Part shown: positions 1 through 8,275 of the stretch, piece after piece
Layout: the number at the start of each line of letters is the position of its first letter
How positions within the stretch are numbered: the stretch's first letter is position 1
NCBI RefSeq assembly: GCF_004363555.1
Contig: NZ_SNZJ01000003.1
Coordinates: 93,921-157,920 of the forward strand
DNA from: Halomonas ventosae
GTDB taxonomy: Bacteria; Pseudomonadota; Gammaproteobacteria; Pseudomonadales; Halomonadaceae
Length of the DNA stretch: 64,000 bases
Direction of reading: 5' to 3'
The notes under the pieces: model-generated
Told to the model about the DNA's origin: nothing
Database searches by the model: none
What the model saw: only the letters and a program-made list of their open reading frames with translations
Translations under genes and position numbers: made by a program

Positions 1-592
1 CGCCTACCTGCGCCGGGAGCGCCTCAACGCCCTGATGGGCGAGGGGCCTGCCATCAGCGGGGCCTGGCTGCTGGTCGACCCCGGGCGCATGGACGAGCTC
101 AATGCCGCCCTATGGGCCATGCCGGGCGTCGCCGCCATCGGGCTGCTCGCCGACGCCGAACGCGGCATCCGCGACTATCTCGACGAGACGCTGCTGATGG
201 TCGCGCTGATCTTCGTCACCGTTGCCGGCTCCATCGCCTTCGGGGTGGTCTACAACGATGCGCGTATCGCCTTCGCCGAACGTGCCCGGGAGCTGGCCAC
301 CCTGCAGGTGCTGGGCTACACCCGGGCCGAGGTGTCACGCATCCTGCTCGGCGAGATCGCCCTGCTGACGCTGGTCGCCATCCCGCTGGGCTGGGCCATC
401 GGCATCGCCTTTGCCCGGCTGCTCAACCAGGCCTTCAGCAGCGACCTCTACCGGATACCCCTGGTCTTCACGCCCCAGGCCTTCGGCATCGCCGCCGGCG
501 GGGTGCTGGGCGCCTCGCTGCTGGTGGGCCTGCTGGTGGTCCGCCGCCTGGGCCGTCTCGACAGGATCCGCGTGCTCAAGGCCGTGGAGTGA
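1..592 (+). CDS. ABC transporter permease, FtsX/MacB family (5'-truncated by window edge)
   Basis: This is the C-terminal ~196 residues of an inner-membrane permease; the frame is open from base 2, so the gene starts before the window. Three hydrophobic segments are visible (around VALIFVTVAGSIAFGVV, LLTLVAIPLGWAIGIAFA and AAGGVLGASLLVGLLVV), with the amphipathic YNDARIAFAERARELATLQ stretch between the first two that is typical of the FtsX domain. It ends in the usual short basic tail (RLDRIRVLKAVE). The next gene, 27 bp downstream on the same strand, is an HlyD-type adaptor, so the pair probably forms a MacAB-like or lipoprotein-export-like ABC system with an ATPase gene lying upstream. The substrate cannot be inferred. 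Confidence 0.85.
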   Translation, partial: AYLRRERLNALMGEGPAISGAWLLVDPGRMDELNAALWAMPGVAAIGLLADAERGIRDYLDETLLMVALIFVTVAGSIAFGVVYNDARIAFAERARELATLQVLGYTRAEVSRILLGEIALLTLVAIPLGWAIGIAFARLLNQAFSSDLYRIPLVFTPQAFGIAAGGVLGASLLVGLLVVRRLGRLDRIRVLKAVE

Positions 593-619
593 CCCGCACC
601 GCACCACAGGAGATCCCTC

Positions 620-1828
620 ATGACATCACGCCAGCGCTGGACCCGACGTCTGCTGTGGACCGCCATGGGGCTGGCCCTGGTCATGGCCCTGGCCTGGGCG
701 CTGCGCCCGGCCCCGGTGCCCGTCAGCGTGGCACCGGTGAGCGTCGGGCCCTTCATCGACTCGATCACCGAGGAGGGCCGTACCCGGCTGCGCGACACCT
801 GGAACGTCTCGGTGCCCATCGCCGGCTATCTGCAGCGGGTGCTGCTCGAGGTAGGCGACGAGGTCGAGCGGGGCCAGGTGCTGTTTCGCCTCGAACCCAG
901 CCCGGCCCCGGCCCTCGACCCGCGCTCCCGCCAGCAGGCCGAGGACGCCCTGCGGGCTGCCGAGGCGCGGCTCGAGGCGGCCCGCGCCAACCTGGAGACC
1001 GCCCGGGCCGAGCGCCGCTTCGCCGAGGCGGAGTACGAGCGCTACCGCCAGCTCCACCAGCGCAACCTGGTCTCCACCACCGAGCTGGAGCAGCGCCAGA
1101 GCCAGCGTGACCGCCAGCGCGCCCTGGAGCGGGCCGCCGCATCCAGCGTCGAGGCGGCGAGCTTCGAGGTGGAAAGTGCCCGGGCCGTGCTGGCGGTGGC
1201 CAGCGGCCAGCGCGGCGACATCGAGCACCCGGAGCTCGAAGTGCGCGCCCCGATCGATGGCGTGGTGCTGGGCCGCTATCGCTGTTGCGAGGGGAGCGTG
1301 GCCGCCGGGGACCCGATCCTGGAGCTCGGCCGCCTCGACGACCTGGAGATCCAGGTCGACCTGCTTTCCATGGACGCCGTGCGCCTGCGCCCGGGGATGA
1401 CAGTGCGCATCACCGGCTGGGGCGGCGAGCCCCTGGCGGGGAGCGTCCGGCGCATCGAGCCCGCCGGCTTCACCCGCATCTCCGCGCTCGGCGTCGACGA
1501 GCAGCGCGTGCCGGTGATCGTCGACTTCGACGCGGCGGTCGACCCCGCCGCCCTGGGGCTGGGCAGCGGCTTCCGGGTCGACGTCGAGTTCCTGGTCTGG
1601 CAGGCCGAGGAGATCCTGCAGCTGCCCACCGGCGCACTGTTCCGCGAGGCCGGCCAGTGGACGGTGTTCGTGGTCGAGGACGGGCGTGCCCTCAGCCGTC
1701 GGGTCGAGGTCAACCGGCGCAGCGGACTGGTCACCCAGGTCGTCGGCGGCCTCGAGCAGGGCGAGCGGGTCATCCTCCATCCCGGCGAGCGGGTGGCGGA
1801 GGGCGTGCGGGTCCGCCCGGACCCCTGA
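620..1828 (+). CDS. HlyD/MacA-type periplasmic adaptor (membrane fusion protein)
   Basis: The 402-residue protein has an N-terminal membrane anchor (residues ~11-28, LLWTAMGLALVMALAWAL). A lipoyl/barrel half with IAGYLQRVLLEVGDEVERGQ follows, then a long Ala/Arg/Glu-rich coiled-coil hairpin (~95-190). The return lipoyl half contains APIDGVVLG, and beta-barrel and membrane-proximal domains follow. This is the order of RND/ABC periplasmic adaptors, which link an inner-membrane transporter to an outer-membrane channel. The start is supported by CAGGAG eight bases upstream. It follows the ABC permease by 27 bp and is probably co-transcribed. No outer-membrane factor gene is adjacent. Confidence 0.88.
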   Translation: MTSRQRWTRRLLWTAMGLALVMALAWALRPAPVPVSVAPVSVGPFIDSITEEGRTRLRDTWNVSVPIAGYLQRVLLEVGDEVERGQVLFRLEPSPAPALDPRSRQQAEDALRAAEARLEAARANLETARAERRFAEAEYERYRQLHQRNLVSTTELEQRQSQRDRQRALERAAASSVEAASFEVESARAVLAVASGQRGDIEHPELEVRAPIDGVVLGRYRCCEGSVAAGDPILELGRLDDLEIQVDLLSMDAVRLRPGMTVRITGWGGEPLAGSVRRIEPAGFTRISALGVDEQRVPVIVDFDAAVDPAALGLGSGFRVDVEFLVWQAEEILQLPTGALFREAGQWTVFVVEDGRALSRRVEVNRRSGLVTQVVGGLEQGERVILHPGERVAEGVRVRPDP

Positions 1829-1914
1829 GGGCCGCGGCCGCCGCCTTGCCCCCTCGCGGTGCACCGGTATCATGGCGCCATCGCGTTTCCCATCCGCCGC
1901 CGACAGGAGCCCCC

Positions 1915-2967
1915 ATGCCCGCCCCGGTTTCCGCAGACTCCCCCGTGCTGGTGATCTACACCGGCGGCACCCTGGGCATGGTCGAGACCGCCCGCGGCCT
2001 GGCCCCGGCTGGCCACATCGAGGCGCGCCTGCGGCGCGCCCTGGCCAGCCTGCCTCCGGGCCGCCAGGCGAGCCTGCCGGCCTTCGAGGTGCTCGAGATC
2101 GACCGCCCCATCGACTCCAGCAGTGCCACGCCCGATGACTGGCAACGGCTCGCCTCCCTGGTGGCGCGGCGCTACCGGCAGCATGCCGGCATCGTCATCC
2201 TCCACGGCACCGATACCCTGGCCTGGACGGCCTCGAGCCTGGCCTTCCAGCTGCCGGGGCTGGATCGCCCGGTGATCCTCACCGGCGCCATGCGCCCCCT
2301 GGAGGCCGAGGGCAGCGATGCCGCGGCCAACATCGAGGACGCCCTGCGCTTCGCGGTCACCCCGCGCCTGCAGGAGGTGGCAATCTGCTTCGCCGGCAAG
2401 CTGCTGCGTGGCTGCCGCTCCCGCAAGTGGCGGACCCGGGAGGCCGACGCCTTCACCAGCCCCAACCAGCCGCTGCTAGGCGAGCGAGTCGACGACGAGG
2501 TCGTGCTCTATCCGGGGCGCGGCCTGGCGGACCACCAGCGGGGCGCCCCGCGCTTCGAGCTGGCCGACTATGCGCCGCTGGCGGCGGGGGGCGTGGTACG
2601 CCTGGCCCTCTGGCCGGGCATCCAGGCCTGGCAGGTCGAGGCCTGGTTGCGCGACGACCGGGTCCGGGGCGCCGTGCTCGAGGTGTGGGGTGGCGGCAAC
2701 CTGCCCGACGACCCGGCGCTGGCCGGCGCGCTCGCCCGCGCCAGCGGCGAGGGCAAGCTGCTGGCGGCCCTCAGCCAGTGCCCCCAGGGTCCGGTGGCCT
2801 TCGGTGCCTACGCTGCGGGACAGGGGCTGGCCGAGGCGGGGGTGCTCTCGGCGGATGACATGACCCCGGAGGCCACCTTCACCAAGCTGGTCCACCTGCT
2901 CGCCCTTCCGCTCCCGGAGGAGGAGCGGCGACGGCGCTTTCTCACGCCGCTCGCCGGCGAGCGATAG
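1915..2967 (+). CDS. ansA: Type I L-asparaginase
   Basis: Hydrolyses asparagine to aspartate and ammonia in the cytoplasm. The 350-residue length fits type I enzymes. Both catalytic Thr motifs are present: YTGGTLGM near residue 19, and HGTDTLAWTASSLAF for the second Thr-Asp pair. LTGAMRPL and the CFAGKLLRG lysine segment are also present. There is no signal peptide, which argues against the periplasmic type II enzyme. The ATG at 1915 is preceded by GACAGGAG; the frame is open further upstream, but that part is antisense-like to the adaptor gene. It is probably transcribed alone. Confidence 0.9.
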   Translation: MPAPVSADSPVLVIYTGGTLGMVETARGLAPAGHIEARLRRALASLPPGRQASLPAFEVLEIDRPIDSSSATPDDWQRLASLVARRYRQHAGIVILHGTDTLAWTASSLAFQLPGLDRPVILTGAMRPLEAEGSDAAANIEDALRFAVTPRLQEVAICFAGKLLRGCRSRKWRTREADAFTSPNQPLLGERVDDEVVLYPGRGLADHQRGAPRFELADYAPLAAGGVVRLALWPGIQAWQVEAWLRDDRVRGAVLEVWGGGNLPDDPALAGALARASGEGKLLAALSQCPQGPVAFGAYAAGQGLAEAGVLSADDMTPEATFTKLVHLLALPLPEEERRRRFLTPLAGER

Positions 2968-3058
2968 GGCGTCGACGGCAGCGTTGACGGGCGTCAAGCA
3001 CGGCATCCCGGAAGTCGCTAAGGTGGGAATATCTCGACAGGACAGCAGGAGTCACGCC

Positions 3059-3295
3059 ATGGAACACCCCGACCACCCCTTCACCGAACTCTTCGAGCAG
3101 CTCGGCCTTGCCTCGGATCCCGCAGCGATCAAGCGCTTCATCGACCGCCATGCCCCCCTTCCCGAGGACGTCGCCCTGCCCGATGCGCCCTGCTGGAACG
3201 AGGGCCAGGCGGAGTTCCTGCGCGAGGCCCTGGAGGAAGACGCCGACTGGGCCGAGGTGGTCGACCACCTCAACACCTCGCTGCGCAAGGGCTGA
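3059..3295 (+). CDS. DUF2789 family small protein
   Basis: A 78-residue acidic helical protein (MEHPDHPFTELFEQLGL...). The pattern FTELFEQLGL, then FIDRHAPL, then FLREALEEDADWAEVVDHLN is what I recall of the DUF2789 family of gammaproteobacteria, which has no assigned function. The start is the ATG preceded by CAGGAGTCACGCC; an in-frame upstream ATG at 2984 lacks a ribosome-binding site. No neighbour suggests a role. Confidence 0.78.
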   Translation: MEHPDHPFTELFEQLGLASDPAAIKRFIDRHAPLPEDVALPDAPCWNEGQAEFLREALEEDADWAEVVDHLNTSLRKG

Positions 3296-3312
3296 GCCGG
3301 CGGTCGCGGTCG

Positions 3313-3468
3313 TCAGGCAGGCGGGGAGGCCCCGCCCCGGGGATCCTCGGAGGGAGAGAGTTCCTCCGGCGGCAGGCGTGGCATGGACGCCACGCGTCGA
3401 TCCACCAGGTGCAGCAGCCAGAGCTGTCCCGCCAGGACGGCAAGACACCAGAGAAGACCAGTGATCAT
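3313..3468 (-). CDS. Small single-pass membrane protein, 51 aa, hypothetical
   Basis: The reading frame gives a hydrophobic N-terminus (MITGLLWCLAVLAGQLWLL), then a basic stop-transfer (VDRRVASMPRL) and a Pro/Glu/Ser-rich soluble tail ending PPA. GAGGATCC lies about five bases before the ATG. The layout of one N-terminal membrane helix followed by positive charges is coherent for a short inner-membrane protein with a cytoplasmic tail. I do not recognise a family. It lies between DUF2789 and the SRPBCC gene in otherwise empty sequence. Confidence 0.5.
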   Translation of the reverse strand: MITGLLWCLAVLAGQLWLLHLVDRRVASMPRLPPEELSPSEDPRGGASPPA

Positions 3469-3577
3469 GGGTGGATCCTCGCGCAGGCCGACGGCCTGGG
3501 TCCCCCCATCATAGCCCTGGCAGCGGGCGGCGGTAAGATAGGCCGCTAATTGATTTTGGTGATCACTGCCGCCGGAT

Positions 3578-3988
3578 TCATAGCCGCGCCTCGACCCGCT
3601 CCAGGATCTGCCGGCTGACCTTGCCGACCAGCGGCCGTGCCGCCCGGTTGACGGCCTTCTCCAGCAGGCGATTGCGGATGGCGTAGGTCAGGGTCAGGGC
3701 CACCTCGGTGCCCCCCGCCACGGGCGTGAGGCGATAGCAGCCCCGGTTGTGCACCCCGTCCAGCGACTCCCAGGCCAGCACCTCTGGGGCGCGCGCCTCG
3801 GTGATCGCCACGTCGAAGGTCCAGTCCATGCCCACGGCGTGGACATGCCAGCGATAGCGGTCCTCCCCCAGCGGCTCGATGGCCTGGATCAGGTCGGAGT
3901 AGTCGGCAAAGTCCTCGACCCGCTCGAGCAGGGCGAAGACCCGGTCGGGCGGTGCCTTGAGAATCGCGCTGTGTTCGATGGTGGCCAT
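3578..3988 (-). CDS. SRPBCC / polyketide cyclase-like START-fold protein
   Basis: The 136-residue protein opens with IEHSAILKAPPDRVFALLERVEDFADYSDLI, the standard helix-grip N-terminus of SRPBCC proteins. A run of beta strands (RYRWHVHAVGMDWTFDVAI, GTEVALTLTYAI) follows, and it ends with the long C-terminal helix. The fold binds hydrophobic ligands. The general pattern resembles RatA/CoQ10-binding relatives, but the substrate cannot be read from sequence. GGGAGC supports the start. It is a monocistronic unit downstream of trhP on the same strand. Confidence 0.75.
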   Translation of the reverse strand: MATIEHSAILKAPPDRVFALLERVEDFADYSDLIQAIEPLGEDRYRWHVHAVGMDWTFDVAITEARAPEVLAWESLDGVHNRGCYRLTPVAGGTEVALTLTYAIRNRLLEKAVNRAARPLVGKVSRQILERVEARL

Positions 3989-4062
3989 GCCGCTCCCTGT
4001 TCGAAGAACAATCGATGCCTACCATGTCGCCGGCGGCCGTGGATGTCCAGCCGCCGCCCGGC

Positions 4063-5499
4063 TCAGAGGTCGCGCATCAGCAGCGCGAACTCGATCCGCT
4101 CCGTCGCGATGGGCTCGCCCGGCACCGGGATGCGCACCACGTGGCCGGAGCCGGGCGCGGCGTCCACGGATTCGCCGCGGCGGTTCTCGATATGCTCGAG
4201 CACGAAGCGGCGGTTGCCACCCGGCAGCATCAGCTCCATACCGTCGCCGACCTCGAAGCGGTTCTTGACGTCGACCTCGAGCACGCCGCGGTCCGGGTCG
4301 TAGCCGATCACCTCGCCGACGAACTGCTGGTGCACCCCCACCGAGTTGCCCTGCTCGTAGTTCTGGTACTCGTCGTGGACGTGGCGGCGGTAGAAGCCCT
4401 CCGTGTAGCCGCGGTTGGCCAGGTTGTCGAGCTCGTCCATCAGGCGCATGTCGAAGGGGCGGCCGGCCACGGCATCATCGATGGCGCGCCGATAGACCTG
4501 GGCGGTGCGCGCCACGTAGTAGTGGGACTTGGTACGCCCCTCGATCTTCAGCGAGGTGACGCCCATCTCCGTGAGCCGCGGCACGTGCTGCACGGCGCGC
4601 AGGTCCTTGGAGTTCATGATGTAGGTGCCGTGCTCGTCCTCGAACACCGGCATCAGCTCGCCGGGGCGGGTGCGGTCCTCGATCAGCGCCGAGAGCTCGT
4701 CCTGGCCCTCCACGCCGCCCGCGGTGGCGGTGCTCGCCATCGCCTCGATCGGCTGGGCACTGCCGCCGCCGGAGGCAATCAGGCCGCCCTGCCGCCCCCC
4801 GTCCTGGGGCGTCCAGATGCCGCTGCCGGCATGGGCGCGGGCCGAGTTGGCCGGCACCAGGTCGCCGGTCTCGTCGTGGGCGGCGGCCACGGTGTTGTAC
4901 TTCCAGCGGCAGGCGTTGGTGCAGGTGCCCTGGTTGGGGTCGCGGTGGTTGAAGTAGCCGGAGAGCAGGCAGCGGCCGGAATAGGCGATGCACAGCGCGC
5001 CGTGGACAAAGGTCTCGATCTCCAGGTCGGGACACTCGGCGCGGATCTCGGCGATCTCGGCGAGCGACAGCTCACGCGACAGGATGATGCGGCTGATGCC
5101 CTGCTGCTGCCAGAAACGCGCCGCCGCCCAGTTGACCACGTTGGACTGCACCGACAGGTGGATCACCTGGTCCGGCCAGCGCTCGCGGATCATCATGATC
5201 AGGCCCGGGTCTGACATGATCAGCGCGTCCGGGCCGGCCTCGATCACCGGCTCCATGTCGCGCAGGTAGGTCTTCAACTTGCTGTTGTGCGGCGCGATGT
5301 TCGAGGCCACGTAGAACTGCTTGCCCCGCTCATGGGCGTAGGCGATGCCCTTGTGCAGGTTGTCGATCTTGAAGTCGTTGTTGCGCACCCTCAGCGAGTA
5401 GCGCGGCTGGCCGGCATAGACCGCATCCGCGCCATAGGCGAAGGCGTAGCGCATGTTCTTGAACGTTCCCGCGGGGGAGAGCAGTTCGGGGGCTTGCAT
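4063..5499 (-). CDS. trhP: tRNA uridine-34 5-hydroxylase TrhP (YegQ, peptidase U32 family)
   Basis: Begins APELLSPAGTFKNMRYAFAYGADAVYAG, the hallmark of the U32 family. It carries the paired Cys clusters FVHGALCIAYSGRCLLSGY and GTCTNACRWKY, which ligate an iron-sulfur cluster in TrhP, plus FEDEHGTYIMNSKDL. TrhP catalyses prephenate-dependent hydroxylation of U34 in a set of tRNAs, the first step to cmo5U. At 478 residues it is slightly longer than E. coli YegQ (about 453). The difference is mostly a Gly/Ala/Ser-rich linker after the second Cys pair. It diverges from queC, which also serves tRNA position 34. A TATAAT -10 for this gene lies at 5559-5564. Confidence 0.9.
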   Translation of the reverse strand: MQAPELLSPAGTFKNMRYAFAYGADAVYAGQPRYSLRVRNNDFKIDNLHKGIAYAHERGKQFYVASNIAPHNSKLKTYLRDMEPVIEAGPDALIMSDPGLIMMIRERWPDQVIHLSVQSNVVNWAAARFWQQQGISRIILSRELSLAEIAEIRAECPDLEIETFVHGALCIAYSGRCLLSGYFNHRDPNQGTCTNACRWKYNTVAAAHDETGDLVPANSARAHAGSGIWTPQDGGRQGGLIASGGGSAQPIEAMASTATAGGVEGQDELSALIEDRTRPGELMPVFEDEHGTYIMNSKDLRAVQHVPRLTEMGVTSLKIEGRTKSHYYVARTAQVYRRAIDDAVAGRPFDMRLMDELDNLANRGYTEGFYRRHVHDEYQNYEQGNSVGVHQQFVGEVIGYDPDRGVLEVDVKNRFEVGDGMELMLPGGNRRFVLEHIENRRGESVDAAPGSGHVVRIPVPGEPIATERIEFALLMRDL

Positions 5500-5558
5500 A
5501 GAAGGTCACCGTTGTCAGGACGATGGCGCACGACGGCGCAGGGTGTGAAGGGGGCGCG

Positions 5559-5564
5559 ATTATA
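5559..5564 (-). promoter_or_regulatory. Candidate -10 box of trhP
   Basis: On the minus strand these bases read TATAAT, 60 bases before the trhP start. The matching -35 position falls inside the GCCGAAC tandem repeat and has no good TTGACA match, so the promoter call is tentative. Confidence 0.4.
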
Positions 5565-5575
5565 GCAGGACAAGG

Positions 5576-5600
5576 GCCGAACGCCGAACGCCGAACGCCG
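5576..5600. repeat. Heptamer tandem repeat GCCGAAC x3 plus GCCG
   Basis: Three and a half copies of a 7-bp unit sit in the trhP/queC divergent region, just upstream of the trhP -10 box. The unit differs by one base (GCCGAAC versus GCCGAGC) from the longer arrays at 28823 and 33090. Confidence 0.8.
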
Positions 5601-5712
5601 GAGACTGGAGTTCCCCGGGGCCGGCAGGTCACGTAGACTGTGGCCGTTTCCGGACCGGACCCCGGATCGCCGCGCAAGCGGCCCGACAAATTCTCCGACC
5701 AGAGCTCCCGCC

Positions 5713-6426
5713 ATGAACGACGCTTCTACACCTGCCACCGTGGTGATCTACTCCGGCGGCATGGATTCCTATACCGTGCTGCACCGGGCCCTGCGCGAGG
5801 GGCGCGAGGTCCACGCCCTCTCCTTCGACTACGGCCAGCGACACGCCCGCGAGCTCGAGGTGGCCGCGCGCGTCTGCCGCAATCTCGGCGTGCCCCACCA
5901 GGTGGTGGACATCCGCGCGATCCATGGTCTGATCGACGCCTCGGCGCTCACCGACGCCCGCCGCGCGTTGCCCGAGGGCGACTACGCGGAGGAGAACCTC
6001 ACCGCTACCGTGGTGCCCAACCGCAACATGATCCTGCTCTCGCTGGCCATCGCCAAGGCGGTCAACATCGGCGCCGGACGGGTCGACTATGGCGCCCACG
6101 GCGGCGACCACGTGCTCTACCCCGACTGTCGACCGGAATTCGTCGAGGCGATGAACGCGGTGGCCGGCATCGCCAACTTCCAGGCCGTCGAGATCCACAC
6201 GCCCTACCTGCAGGCCGGCAAGGCGGAGATCCTCGCCGACGGCCTGGCCATGGGGCTCGACTACGCCGACACCTGGACCTGCTACCGGGGGGAGGCGCTG
6301 GCCTGCGGACGCTGCGGCAGCTGTCGCGAGCGCCTGGCCGCCTTTGCCGCCAATGACGCCACGGATCCCCTCGGCTATTGTCAGCGGCCCGACCCCGCCG
6401 CCGAACCGGCCAAGGGGGGCGAGTGA
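5713..6426 (+). CDS. queC: 7-cyano-7-deazaguanine synthase QueC
   Basis: Converts 7-carboxy-7-deazaguanine to preQ0 using ATP and ammonia, in queuosine synthesis. The 237-residue protein has the PP-loop [13 protein letters not shown] at its N-terminus, [12 protein letters not shown], and the zinc-binding C-terminus [15 protein letters not shown] with four cysteines. It is the first gene of an overlapping queC-queE-queD-YkgJ operon. Its stop TGA shares the final A with the queE start. No preQ1 riboswitch was evident in the 213 bp leader. Confidence 0.95.
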   Translation: MNDASTPATVVIYSGGMDSYTVLHRALREGREVHALSFDYGQRHARELEVAARVCRNLGVPHQVVDIRAIHGLIDASALTDARRALPEGDYAEENLTATVVPNRNMILLSLAIAKAVNIGAGRVDYGAHGGDHVLYPDCRPEFVEAMNAVAGIANFQAVEIHTPYLQAGKAEILADGLAMGLDYADTWTCYRGEALACGRCGSCRERLAAFAANDATDPLGYCQRPDPAAEPAKGGE

Positions 6427-7094
6427 TGTACCACGTCAAGGAGGCCTTCTACACCCTGCAAGGCGAGGGCGGCCAGGCGGGTCGCGCCAGCGTCTTCTGC
6501 CGTTTCTCGGGCTGCAACCTCTGGTCAGGCCGCGAGGCGGATCGCACCAGTGCGGCCTGCCGCTTCTGTGACACCGACTTCATCGGCACCGACGGCCAGA
6601 ACGGTGGGCGCTTCAGCAGCGCCGAGGCACTGGCCAACCACCTGGCCGCGCTCTGGCCCGACCAGGACGGCCATGATGGGAGAGCCGCCACCCCCTATGT
6701 GGTCTTTACCGGCGGTGAGCCGCTGCTGCAGCTCGACGAGGCGCTGATCCGCGAGATGCACGCCTGCGGCTTCGAGGTGGCCGTGGAGACCAACGGCACC
6801 CTGCCCGCCCCCGCCGGCATCGACTGGCTCTGCATCAGCCCCAAGGGCGACAACGCCCTGGCGATCACCGCGGGCAACGAGCTGAAGCTGGTCCATCCCC
6901 AGGCCGACGCCCCGCCGACGCGCTTCACCCGGCTCGACTTCGACCACTTCTTCCTGCAGCCGATGGCTACCGGGCCGGCCGTTCCCTCGGGCGACGCCCT
7001 GCCCGACACCCTGGCCGAGACCGTGGCCTACTGCCTGGCCCACCCCCGGTGGCGGCTGTCGCTGCAGACCCACAAGATCGCGGGGATCGACTGA
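6426..7094 (+). CDS. queE: 7-carboxy-7-deazaguanine synthase QueE (radical SAM)
   Basis: Radical-SAM ring contraction of 6-carboxytetrahydropterin to 7-carboxy-7-deazaguanine. It has 222 residues, with YTLQGEGGQAGRASVFCRF at the N-terminus. The unusual cluster motif C-x14-C-x2-C runs from GCNLWSG to CRFCDTDF. FTGGEPLLQ and ETNGTLP are also present. The start ATG overlaps the queC stop by one base (TGATG), implying translational coupling. It ends with the same TGATG arrangement into queD. Confidence 0.94.
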   Translation: MYHVKEAFYTLQGEGGQAGRASVFCRFSGCNLWSGREADRTSAACRFCDTDFIGTDGQNGGRFSSAEALANHLAALWPDQDGHDGRAATPYVVFTGGEPLLQLDEALIREMHACGFEVAVETNGTLPAPAGIDWLCISPKGDNALAITAGNELKLVHPQADAPPTRFTRLDFDHFFLQPMATGPAVPSGDALPDTLAETVAYCLAHPRWRLSLQTHKIAGID

Positions 7095-7939
7095 TGACGC
7101 TCTTCGTCAACCGCCTCACCCATCTCGATGTCTCGCTCTGGTGCCCGCGGCGGGGCCTGGTCGGCGCCAGCTGGCAGGTCGACGCGGAACTCGACGGCGA
7201 GCTCGGTGAGGACGGCATGCTGTTCGACTTCGGCGAGGTGAAACCCTGGATCAAGTCGCGACTGGATGGCGACCTCGACCATACCCTGCTGGTCCCCACC
7301 CGGGCCCAGGGAGTGACGCTCCACGACTGCCGGGAGGGGCTCTGCGTGCGCAGCGAGCGACCCTACCCGCTGGAGGTGCGTGCTCCGCGCCAGGCGCTGA
7401 GCCTGCTGCCCTGGCGCGAGATCACCCCGGAGCGACTCGCCGGCCACCTGGCCACCGAGCTGATGCGCCGCCCGCCGCCGCGGGTCAGCGACATCCGCCT
7501 GAGGCTTAGCGAGGAGGCCATCGAGGGGCCAGCCTACAGCTACAGCCATGGCCTGAAGCAGCATGCCGGCAACTGCCAGCGCATCGCCCATGGCCATCGT
7601 TCGCGCCTGGAGGTCTGGCAGCAGGGGCAGCGCGTCCCGGCCCTCGAGCAGCACTGGGCCGAGTGGCTGGCCGACCGCTACCTGGTGGACGAGGCGGATG
7701 TCGTCGACGACGACGCGCCCGGCTTCCGCGACCAGCTGAGCTGCCGCTACCGCGCCGAGCAGGGGCACTTCTTCATCCGGCTCCCGCGCAGTCGCTGCGC
7801 GGTGCTGCCGACGCCGACCACGGTGGAACACATCGCCGCCTGGCTGGCCGGGGCCATCGCCCGGGAGAGCGGCCAGGCCACGCGGGTCCAGGCCTTCGAG
7901 GGCATCGACAAGGGCGCCATCGCCGAGGCCCGGCCATGA
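7094..7939 (+). CDS. queD: QueD-type 6-carboxytetrahydropterin synthase, tandem T-fold form
   Basis: Makes 6-carboxytetrahydropterin from dihydroneopterin triphosphate. At 281 residues it is about twice a normal QueD (about 120). The first half has His10 and Cys17 and the FDFGEVK...DLDH63 segment, but no His-x-His. The second half supplies SHGLKQHAGNC161 and H166-G-H168, the catalytic Cys and zinc His pair. The canonical residues are thus distributed over two T-fold repeats. I recall this long form from other gammaproteobacteria (Vibrio, Shewanella). Position between queE and YkgJ supports the function. Confidence 0.87.
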   Translation: MTLFVNRLTHLDVSLWCPRRGLVGASWQVDAELDGELGEDGMLFDFGEVKPWIKSRLDGDLDHTLLVPTRAQGVTLHDCREGLCVRSERPYPLEVRAPRQALSLLPWREITPERLAGHLATELMRRPPPRVSDIRLRLSEEAIEGPAYSYSHGLKQHAGNCQRIAHGHRSRLEVWQQGQRVPALEQHWAEWLADRYLVDEADVVDDDAPGFRDQLSCRYRAEQGHFFIRLPRSRCAVLPTPTTVEHIAAWLAGAIARESGQATRVQAFEGIDKGAIAEARP

Positions 7940-8205
7940 CCCCTAAGGCCCCTGCCGAGGGCTGTCGTCCGGGGTGCGGCGCCTGCTGCATCGCGCCCTC
8001 GATCAGCTCGCCGATTCCCGGCATGCCCGACGGCAAGCCGGCGGGCGTGCGCTGCGTGCAGCTCGATGACGCCAACCTCTGCCGGCTGTTCGGTGACCCG
8101 CGCCGCCCCGCGGTGTGCACGCGGTTCGACTATGACCCCGAGCTGTGCGGCACGCGACGCGACGAGGCGCTCAGGCGCATCGAGGCCCTGGAACTGGCCA
8201 CCTGA
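7936..8205 (+). CDS. YkgJ-type cysteine-cluster protein in the queuosine operon
   Basis: An 89-residue protein with CRPGCGACC near the N-terminus, then VRCVQLD, NLCRLFG and VCTRFDYDPELCG, giving at least eight cysteines in the order of the YkgJ/CxxCxxCC family, presumed metal or Fe-S binding. Function unknown. The start overlaps the queD stop as ATGA, so it is translated with the queuosine genes. A strong hairpin follows immediately, so it is the last gene of the operon. Confidence 0.85.
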   Translation: MTPKAPAEGCRPGCGACCIAPSISSPIPGMPDGKPAGVRCVQLDDANLCRLFGDPRRPAVCTRFDYDPELCGTRRDEALRRIEALELAT

Positions 8206-8224
8206 GCCCCGCCCGCCCAACCGC

Positions 8225-8249
8225 AACGGCGCCCCTGGGGGGCGCCGTT
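8225..8249 (+). terminator. Hairpin at end of que operon
   Basis: An 11-bp perfect stem (AACGGCGCCCC / GGGGCGCCGTT) with a 3-base loop lies 20 bases after the YkgJ stop. No real U-tract follows (GTGCTGTG), so it may act with Rho. It may also serve the convergent BTAD gene ending at 8276. Confidence 0.65.
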
Positions 8250-8275
8250 GTGCTGTGGGGTCGGCCATTGGAGCG

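Noticed and set aside
2984..3058. Upstream start for the DUF2789 protein
   Set aside because: The 25 additional residues have no family similarity, and the good ribosome-binding site serves the ATG at 3059.
5500..5712. A preQ1 riboswitch in the queC leader
   Set aside because: No short hairpin with A-rich tail and pseudoknot partner near the queC start could be made out.
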